A stretch of 13,483 nucleotides of DNA, from NCBI GenBank assembly GCA_023444765.1, contig JAEXLY010000223.1, positions 1 to 13,483 of the forward strand, in the 5' to 3' direction. Under the pieces are notes generated by a model, which saw nothing but the letters and a program-made list of their open reading frames with translations, was not told the origin of the DNA and did no database searches. Made by a program: the position numbers and the translations under genes. Positions within the stretch are counted from its first letter, which is position 1; each line of letters starts with the position of its first letter. This document shows, one piece after another, positions 7,519 to 13,483 of the stretch. Source of the stretch: Pseudomonadota bacterium. GTDB lineage: Bacteria > Pseudomonadota > Gammaproteobacteria > Xanthomonadales > Xanthomonadaceae.

Positions 7519-8360
7519 TGTCGGCTGCGCCTTCCATCGCCGCCATCGTGGTGAGCTACCAGAGCGAAGCCACCATCGACGAGTGCCTGGCGCGGCTGCG
7601 CGCCGCCGACGGCGTGGCCCAGATCCGGATCGTCGACAATGGTTCGACCGACGCGACCCTCGGACTGGTCCAGCGCCATGCCTCGCTGGATCCGCGCCTG
7701 CATTTCATCGGCAACCCGGACAACCCGGGCTTCTCGGTCGCCTGCAACCAGGGCGCGCACGACAGCGACGCGCCCTGGCTGGCGTTCGTCAATCCCGACT
7801 GCCTGCTGGAGCCGGACGACCTGTCGCGGCTGCTCGCGCATGCGCTGGCGATGGGTGGCGAATGCCTGCTGGGCGCGGACCTGGTGGACGAACACGGCCA
7901 GCGCGACCTGGCTGCGCGCCGGCGCGATCCCGTGTTCGCCGCCATGCTGCGCGACCGCAGCGCGCGCGGGCTGGGGCTGCCGCCGGACGACGGCGTCGTA
8001 CTGCAGCCGGTCGACGCCGTCTCCGGTGCGCTGATGCTGATGCCGCGCGCGCTGTTCGAGCGCATCGACGGCTTCGACGAGGGCTACCGGCTGCATGCCG
8101 AGGACCTCGACCTGTCCCGGCGCGCGCGCATGCCTGGCGCGCGCGTGGCGGTGGCCAACCGGGTGCGCGTGCTGCACCTGCGCGGCGTGTCCAGCCGCTC
8201 GCGACCGCTGTTCGTGGAATGGCACAAGCATCGCGGCCTGTGGCGCTACTTCCGGAAGTTCGAGGCCGCCGGCACCGGCCCGGCCTCGCGCATCGGCGTG
8301 TGGATGGCCATCTGGCTGCGATTTCCGCTGGCGGCGATGCGCCAGTGGTTCGCGCGCTGA
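7518..8360 (+). CDS. Family 2 glycosyltransferase, rhamnosyltransferase-like
   Basis: A 280-residue inverting GT-A glycosyltransferase of the WbbL-like type, which in related proteins adds sugars such as rhamnose to lipid-linked or surface glycans from a nucleotide-sugar donor. The intact motifs are IVVSYQSEATIDECLARL (10-27), VDNGSTD (39-45), NPDNPGFSVACNQG (67-79 region), the metal-binding FVNPDC (90-95, equivalent of DxD), AVSGALMLMPRALF (167-180) and the catalytic HAEDLDLSRR (193-202). A basic, amphipathic C-terminus (235-280, including VWMAIWLRFPLAAM) suggests peripheral membrane attachment. The start ATG shares one base with the upstream stop codon (TGATG), so translation is coupled to the degenerate partner. 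The real acceptor and donor cannot be read from sequence. Confidence 0.85.
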   Translation: MSAAPSIAAIVVSYQSEATIDECLARLRAADGVAQIRIVDNGSTDATLGLVQRHASLDPRLHFIGNPDNPGFSVACNQGAHDSDAPWLAFVNPDCLLEPDDLSRLLAHALAMGGECLLGADLVDEHGQRDLAARRRDPVFAAMLRDRSARGLGLPPDDGVVLQPVDAVSGALMLMPRALFERIDGFDEGYRLHAEDLDLSRRARMPGARVAVANRVRVLHLRGVSSRSRPLFVEWHKHRGLWRYFRKFEAAGTGPASRIGVWMAIWLRFPLAAMRQWFAR

Positions 8361-8376
8361 GCGCGCCCGCTCAGCG
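8355..8376. terminator. Convergent hairpin containing both stop codons
   Basis: CGCTGAGCG (8355-8363) and CGCTCAGCG (8368-8376) form a perfect 9-bp stem with a CGCC loop. The plus-strand glycosyltransferase stop TGA (8358-8360) is in the left arm and the minus-strand pyrF stop (8371-8373) in the right arm. The hairpin is symmetrical, so it can act on both transcripts. No T-run follows on either strand, so intrinsic termination is not assured. Confidence 0.55.
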
Positions 8377-9186
8377 GCAGCGGTTGATCGCGTCGCGCAG
8401 TTCGCGGGCCGACGATGCAGCGGCCTCGGCGTAGCCGGCGCCGGACGAGGCGTACAGGATCCCGCGCGAGGAGTTGATCACCAGACCGGTGCCATCGGCG
8501 GTCGCGCCTTGGCGCACCACGGCTTCCACGTCGCCGCCCTGGGCCCCGACGCCGGGGATCAGCAACGGCATGTCCCCGACCAGGCCGCGGATCACCTTCA
8601 GCTCCTCGGGGAAGGTCGCGCCCACCACCAGCGCGCAGTTGCCGTCGGCATTCCAGTCGCGCGCGATGGCCTGGGCGATGTGCTGGTAGAGCGGGCGTCC
8701 ATCGACGTCGAGCTCCTGGAAATCGCGCGCTCCGGGGTTGGAGGTATGGCAGAGGAAGATGCAGCCGCGATCGTTGCGACGCAGGAACGGCTCGGCCGAG
8801 TCGCGCCCCATATAGGGATTGAGCGTGACCGCATCCGCGCCGAAGCGGTCGAAGGCCTCGACCGCATACCGCTCGGCGGTGCTGCCGATGTCGCCGCGCT
8901 TGGCGTCCAGGATCACCGGCACATCGGGGTGTGCGCCGTTGATGTGCGCGATCAGGCGCTGCAGGGCCGCCTCGCCGTCGTTGTGCGCGGCGAAGTAGGC
9001 GATCTGCGGCTTGAACGCGCAGGCGTACTCGGCGGTGGCATCGACGATGTCGCGACAGAAGCTGTAGAGCGCGTCCGGGTCGTCGACCAGTGCCTCGGGG
9101 AAGCGGGCGGGGTCGGGGTCGAGGCCGACGCAGAGCAGGCTGTCGGCCTCGCGCCAGCGCCGGTGGAGCTTGTCGATGAAGTTCAC
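8371..9186 (-). CDS. pyrF: Orotidine-5'-phosphate decarboxylase PyrF
   Basis: A 271-residue PyrF of the longer subfamily (about 270 residues). It decarboxylates orotidine 5'-monophosphate to UMP, the last step of de novo pyrimidine synthesis, in the cytoplasm. Active-site blocks seen are LLCVGLDPDP (17-26), DAKRGDIGSTA (94-104, with the catalytic Asp/Lys/Asp set at 94, 96 and 99), TLNPYMGRDS (121-130), LVVGAT (186-191), IPGVGAQGG (210-218) and NSSRGILYA (238-246). The start is GTG at 9186-9184, overlapping the map stop in a GTGA arrangement, so the two genes are translated in tandem. The downstream end meets the converging glycosyltransferase at the hairpin. Confidence 0.94.
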   Translation of the reverse strand: MNFIDKLHRRWREADSLLCVGLDPDPARFPEALVDDPDALYSFCRDIVDATAEYACAFKPQIAYFAAHNDGEAALQRLIAHINGAHPDVPVILDAKRGDIGSTAERYAVEAFDRFGADAVTLNPYMGRDSAEPFLRRNDRGCIFLCHTSNPGARDFQELDVDGRPLYQHIAQAIARDWNADGNCALVVGATFPEELKVIRGLVGDMPLLIPGVGAQGGDVEAVVRQGATADGTGLVINSSRGILYASSGAGYAEAAASSARELRDAINRCR

Positions 9187-9941
9187 GCGTGTCCCCCAGG
9201 CTGTTCGGTCAGCACGATCGGCGCGCCGCCGGTCACCACCACCGTGTGTTCGAACTGCGCACCGTATCCACGCCGGCAGCTCAGCGACCAGCCGTCCGCC
9301 GCCTCGTCGACCTGGTTGCAGTGGGTGGAGAGAAAAGGTTCGATCGTGATCACCTGACCCTCGTGCAGGCGGCGCATGTCGCCGGCCACGTAGTGGCCGG
9401 GAATCTGGCCAGGCTCCTCGTGCAGCGCCCGCCCGACGCCGTGGCTGCCGAGGTTGCGGATCACGCGGAAGCCGCGGCGCGAGGCCACGGTCTCGATGCT
9501 GCGGCCGATGCCGTTCAGGCGCCCGCCGGCGCGCAGCTGCGCGATGGCCGTGTCGCGCGCCTCGCGGGTGGCATCCAGCAGGCGCCGCTGCGCGGGCGTG
9601 GCCTGGCCGACCACGAAGCTGGCCCCTGTGTCGGCGAACCAGCCGTCCAGTTCCGCGGACACGTCGATGTTCACCAGGTCGCCGTCGCGCAGCACGGTGT
9701 CGTCGGGGATGCCGTGCGCGACCACCCGGCCGATGCTGATGCAGGTCGCGCCGGGGAAACCGTAGGTCAGCTGCGGCGCCGAGCGCGCGCCGGCGTCACG
9801 CAACAGGTCGGCGCCGAACGCGTCCAGATCGCGCGAACGGCTGCCGGGTGCCGCGGCCTCGCACATTGATGCCAGGACCGATGCCACCAGTGCCCCGGCA
9901 CGACGCAGGCCCTCGAGTTCGCCCTGGTGTTCGATGGTCAT
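9183..9941 (-). CDS. map: Type I methionine aminopeptidase Map
   Basis: A 252-residue protein that removes N-terminal methionine from new proteins in the cytoplasm. All five metal ligands of the pita-bread fold are present: Asp93 (NIDVSAE), Asp104 (FADTGAS), His167 (GSHGVGR), Glu201 (TIEPF) and Glu231 (QFEHTV). The conserved His76 (VVAHGIP) and His174 (LHEEP) are also there. Start ATG 9941 is fixed by GGAG six bases upstream (9951-9948); an upstream in-frame ATG at 9974 lacks this. Some usually conserved positions differ: Ser-His instead of Gly-His at 166-167, and Gly rather than Asn after CISI (ISIGRVV). It may therefore be an accessory rather than the main Map. The gene runs directly into pyrF with a 4-base overlap. 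Confidence 0.9.
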   Translation of the reverse strand: MTIEHQGELEGLRRAGALVASVLASMCEAAAPGSRSRDLDAFGADLLRDAGARSAPQLTYGFPGATCISIGRVVAHGIPDDTVLRDGDLVNIDVSAELDGWFADTGASFVVGQATPAQRRLLDATREARDTAIAQLRAGGRLNGIGRSIETVASRRGFRVIRNLGSHGVGRALHEEPGQIPGHYVAGDMRRLHEGQVITIEPFLSTHCNQVDEAADGWSLSCRRGYGAQFEHTVVVTGGAPIVLTEQPGGHA

Positions 9942-10020
9942 GCACGTCTCCGGTCCGCGGGTGGCGGCGCCCATCTTGCCAAAGTCGCGGCCGCCCCACT
10001 GTGCGGTGCCCGGGTGGGAT

Positions 10021-10053
10021 CCTCCCCCCCGGATCAGGCCCGGGGGAGGGAGG
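10021..10053. terminator. Strong hairpin downstream of ettA
   Basis: CCTCCC...CCGG (10021-10032) and CCGGGGGAGGGAGG (10040-10053) form a long GC-only stem with minor mismatches. It lies 37 bases after the ettA stop and 80 bases before the map start on the minus strand. It probably stabilises or ends the ettA message. No T-run follows, so Rho-independent termination is uncertain. It also resembles the C-run/G-run palindromes repeated between genes in this family. Confidence 0.45.
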
Positions 10054-10089
10054 TCGCAGCGGCCGCCACGCTTCGCGCGGCCGGTTGGC

Positions 10090-11754
<1,665 letters not shown>

Positions 11755-11782
11755 GGGGGCTCCGGGTTGCACGCGGCCGAGA

Positions 11783-11801
11783 TCCGCGCCCAGGGCGCGG
11801 A
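11783..11801 (-). promoter_or_regulatory. Hairpin in the ettA leader
   Basis: TCCGCGCC (11783-11790) and GGCGCGGA (11794-11801) form a perfect 8-bp stem with a CAG loop, symmetrical on both strands. On the ettA message it lies about 20 bases upstream of the ribosome binding site, inside the leader predicted from the -10 box at 11828-11833. It could affect message stability or ribosome loading. No T-run follows, so it is not a good intrinsic terminator. Confidence 0.35.
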
Positions 11802-11827
11802 CCGGCGGGATCGAACGGGATTCGGGG

Positions 11828-11833
11828 ATTATA
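11828..11833 (-). promoter_or_regulatory. Perfect -10 box for ettA
   Basis: The plus-strand ATTATA is TATAAT on the minus strand, upstream of ettA in an otherwise GC-rich region. The transcript would start near 11821 and have a leader of about 67 bases. A -35 element at the usual 17-base distance is poor (GGGCTT). A better TTGGAC lies only 13 bases upstream, too near. The -10 identity is visible; promoter activity is inferred. Confidence 0.5.
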
Positions 11834-11988
11834 GCGCTGCGGCGCCGTCCAAGCCCGCTGAGCGGGTGTTAAACGCACGTGAGCGGCGCGTGCGTGTCGA
11901 CCGGTCGCAGGGAGCGAACGTTCAGCCGGCCCGGAAGATAGTCCGATCACGCCGGCCGGGGTGGACGGCGCGGATCGTGGAGGACAGG

Positions 11989-12495
11989 ATGAATCGCAGA
12001 CTCAAGTGGGGCACGGCCCTGATGCTCGCGCTCGCCGCCGCGGCGGCACCGGCCATCGCACTGGCAGACAACGACCGTCGCGGCGGCTACAGCCATCGCG
12101 ACCATGACCGCCGTGGCCATGACCGCCACGAGCGCCGCTGGGACAACCGCGACCACCGCCGCGACCACCGGCAGGCGCGTCGCGACCATCGCCATGATCG
12201 CCGTCACGACCGCCGCGACGACCGCTACAGCCGCAACTGGGGGCCGCCGGTGGTGGTGCACCATCGTCCGGTGGTGCGGCACTACCATCCTGCACCGCGC
12301 CATGTCGGTCCGCCGCGCTGGGCCCGTGGCCACTACGTCCACCACTACAGCCGCCCGATCTACGTGGTGAACGACTACTACGGCTATGGCCTGCGGCACC
12401 CGCCGCGCGGCCACCGCTGGATGCGCGACGACCGCGGCGACATGCTGCTGGTGGCGATCGCCACCGGCCTGATCGTGGACGCGATCCTGCGCTGA
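11989..12495 (+). CDS. Secreted RcnB-like His/Arg/Asp-rich protein
   Basis: A 168-residue exported protein. The signal peptide spans residues 1-26 (basic head, Ala/Leu core, ALA before Asp27). Residues 27-82 are an extreme Arg/Asp/His tract with repeated HDRR and DHR units. Residues 86-121 are rich in His, Pro and Val (VVVHHRP, HYHPAPRH). The C-terminal block 125-168 (YVVNDYYGYGL, PPRGHRWMRDD, LLVAIATGLIVDAIL) matches the RcnB-type domain. RcnB in E. coli is a periplasmic protein needed for nickel and cobalt balance. Nineteen His residues in the mature form suggest metal binding, but the function here is not proven. Start ATG 11989 has a near-perfect GGAGG five bases upstream. It looks like a single-gene unit, divergent from ettA. 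Confidence 0.8.
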   Translation: MNRRLKWGTALMLALAAAAAPAIALADNDRRGGYSHRDHDRRGHDRHERRWDNRDHRRDHRQARRDHRHDRRHDRRDDRYSRNWGPPVVVHHRPVVRHYHPAPRHVGPPRWARGHYVHHYSRPIYVVNDYYGYGLRHPPRGHRWMRDDRGDMLLVAIATGLIVDAILR

Positions 12496-12500
12496 TCGCG

Positions 12501-12519
12501 ACGGCGCCCGCGGCGCCGT
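12501..12519. terminator. Hairpin 6 bases after the rcnB-like stop
   Basis: ACGGCGCC (12501-12508) and GGCGCCGT (12512-12519) form a perfect 8-bp stem with a CGC loop. Only TTCC follows, so it is a weak intrinsic terminator candidate that could also protect the message end. Confidence 0.5.
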
Positions 12520-12530
12520 TCCAACGCAAC

Positions 12531-12555
12531 CCGGGCGCGCAACCGGCGCGCCCGG
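12531..12555. terminator. Second strong hairpin between convergent genes
   Basis: CCGGGCGCGC (12531-12540) and GCGCGCCCGG (12546-12555) form a perfect 10-bp stem with an AACCG loop. It lies between the converging rcnB-like and adaptor genes, so it may serve both transcripts. No T-run follows on either side. Confidence 0.5.
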
Positions 12556-12710
12556 CCCGTCCAGGGCGGCCAAGTCCCCGCCCGGCGGTCCGCTTGCCCC
12601 GGCAGGCCGATCGCAGGATGCCCTGCCGGTTGCCCGTGGCGGGAAACCAGTGCCCACGAAGGTCGGCCCGCAGTGTCGTCCCGGACAGGTCCAGGCGGCC
12701 TGGACGCGGC

Positions 12711-13483
12711 TCAGCGCGGGCGGACCCGGGCCCCGTCCTCCAGCTCGCGGTCGGGGTGCACGATCACCCGGTCCGACTCCGCCAGGCCTTCCACGATTTC
12801 GGTGAGGCCTTCGCCGCTGAGCCCGATCCGCACCGGCGCGAGCCGCGCGCGGCGGCCATCCAGCCGGAAAACCGCGTGGCCGTCGCCGTGCCGGAACACT
12901 GCGCTGCCCGGCACCCGCACCACGTCCGCGCGCGTGTCCAGCACGAAGCGCGCATCGACACGGTAGGCGTCGCCCAGGGGATGCCAGGCCGCGGCCTCGC
13001 CGTCCAGGTCGACGATCACCCGGACCCGCTGCTCCTCCACGCCCAGGGCAGACACCTTGCTGAATCCACCCGGTTCGATCCGTCGCACGCGGCCGCGCAG
13101 GACGTCTGTGCCGCCCCAGCGCAGCAGTTCCACCGGCATCCCGTCGCGCAGCCTGACCGCGTCCGACGACAGCACGTCCACTTCCACTTCCAGGGCTTCC
13201 GGGTCGCCGATCTCGAGCAGGGCCTCGCCCGCCTGCACCGGGCGCGCGCTTTCGAAATGGTGGCGCAGCACCACCCCGTCCACCGGCGCGGTGATGGCCA
13301 GTTCGACCATGTCGTCGCCGCGCAGCCCGCGCGCAAGCATGGCCTGCGCCGCCTCCATCTGGTGCCGGGCGGTGGCTTCGCGGAACCGCGCGCTGGCGGC
13401 CTCGCGTTCGGCGCGCTGGCGCAGGGTGGCGGCGCGTTCGGCGCTTTCGGCGGCGACCAGGCGGTCGCGTGCCAGCACCTGCA
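12711..13483 (-). CDS. Periplasmic adaptor (membrane fusion protein), partial
   Basis: The C-terminal 256 residues or so of a HlyD/MacA-type adaptor; the N-terminus lies beyond the window end. These proteins join an inner-membrane transporter to an outer-membrane channel. Visible in order are the second helix of an alpha-hairpin (VLARDRLVAAES onward to AMLARG), the returning half of the lipoyl domain (ITAPVDGVVLRHHFE, then PVQAGEALLEIGDPE), a beta-barrel (EVEVDVLSSDAVRLRDGM, GRVRRIEPGGFSKVSALGV) and a membrane-proximal domain (VRVPGSAVFRHGDGHAVF, VRIGLSGEGLTEIVEGL, DRVIVHPDRELEDGARV). The EQRVRVIVDLDGEAAAW stretch is typical for adaptors of ABC-type exporters. The partner transporter is not in the window. 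The stop TGA is at 12713-12711. Confidence 0.85.
   Translation of the reverse strand, partial: QVLARDRLVAAESAERAATLRQRAEREAASARFREATARHQMEAAQAMLARGLRGDDMVELAITAPVDGVVLRHHFESARPVQAGEALLEIGDPEALEVEVDVLSSDAVRLRDGMPVELLRWGGTDVLRGRVRRIEPGGFSKVSALGVEEQRVRVIVDLDGEAAAWHPLGDAYRVDARFVLDTRADVVRVPGSAVFRHGDGHAVFRLDGRRARLAPVRIGLSGEGLTEIVEGLAESDRVIVHPDRELEDGARVRPR

Larger units (their letters stand above)
11755..11988. other. Divergent intergenic region between ettA and the rcnB-like gene
   Basis: This 234-base spacer holds the ettA leader and putative -10 box on the minus side. On the plus side it has an inverted repeat ACGCACG/CGTGCGT (11873-11879 and 11889-11895), a palindrome GAACGTTC (11916-11923) and the GGAGG ribosome site at 11979-11983. 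No convincing sigma-70 promoter for the rcnB-like gene is visible; the best -10-like hexamer is GATAGT at 11937-11942, without a matching -35. The inverted repeats are possible operator sites for a regulator, but nothing identifies one. Confidence 0.4.

Noticed and set aside
9975..10020. TTGGCA-like -35 element before map on the minus strand
   Set aside because: No acceptable -10 hexamer lies at 16-18 bases; the downstream sequence is GC-rich.
11914..11946. Possible sigma-E-type promoter (GAACGT ... GTCCGA) before the rcnB-like gene
   Set aside because: The spacer is about 19 bases, too long, and the -35 element is incomplete. GAACGTTC is equally well explained as a chance palindrome.
12067..12240. 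CRISPR or tandem DNA repeat in the rcnB-like gene
   Set aside because: The repetition comes from a His/Arg/Asp-rich coding tract. There are no regular repeat-spacer units.

Overview
The window is very GC-rich, with G or C at nearly every third codon position, and carries the gene order xpsJ-K-L-M-N-D. A secretin gene placed last, after an xpsN gene, is the layout known from Xanthomonas (xpsEFGHIJKLMND). This order, the lipoprotein secretin and a CCTTC(T/C)CCCGC...GCGGGAGA(A/G)GG hairpin of the kind scattered through these genomes point to Xanthomonadaceae/Lysobacteraceae (Xanthomonas, Lysobacter, Luteimonas and relatives). No species can be named from sequence alone.

Positions 1-161 hold the boundary upstream of xpsJ, with a dispersed-repeat-like hairpin and no confidently assignable gene. 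Positions 162-6596 (+) are the 3' part of a type II secretion operon: minor pseudopilins J and K, inner-membrane platform proteins L and M, the GspC-like protein N, and the outer-membrane secretin D. The genes are tightly packed. J/K, K/L, L/M and M/N overlap, and N/D are 9 bases apart. Positions 6625-8360 (+) hold two family 2 glycosyltransferase-type genes. The first is degenerate at the expected catalytic acidic residues; the second is intact. They overlap each other by one base and start 28 bases after the secretin gene, so they probably share its transcript.

At 8355-8376 a perfect hairpin contains the stop codons of two converging genes. Minus-strand genes follow: map (type I methionine aminopeptidase, 9183-9941) overlapping pyrF (orotidine-5'-phosphate decarboxylase, 8371-9186), and further upstream ettA (ABC-F translation factor, 10090-11754). 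Divergent from ettA is a small secreted RcnB-like, His/Arg/Asp-rich protein gene (11989-12495, +). After an intergenic stretch with two strong hairpins comes the C-terminal part of a periplasmic adaptor (HlyD/MacA-type) gene on the minus strand (12711 to the window end).

The J-N proteins and D build one machine: pseudopilins J/K sit at the tip of a periplasmic pseudopilus, L/M anchor the assembly in the inner membrane, N probably bridges to the secretin, and D is the outer-membrane pore. The rest is housekeeping (pyrF, map, ettA) plus envelope or metal-stress functions. I see no mobile element, CRISPR, RNA gene, defence island or clearly new system. The points most worth a second look are the long leader of XpsJ behind a repeat hairpin, the GspC-like character of XpsN, the degenerate glycosyltransferase beside the secretin gene, and the Map variant coupled to pyrF.
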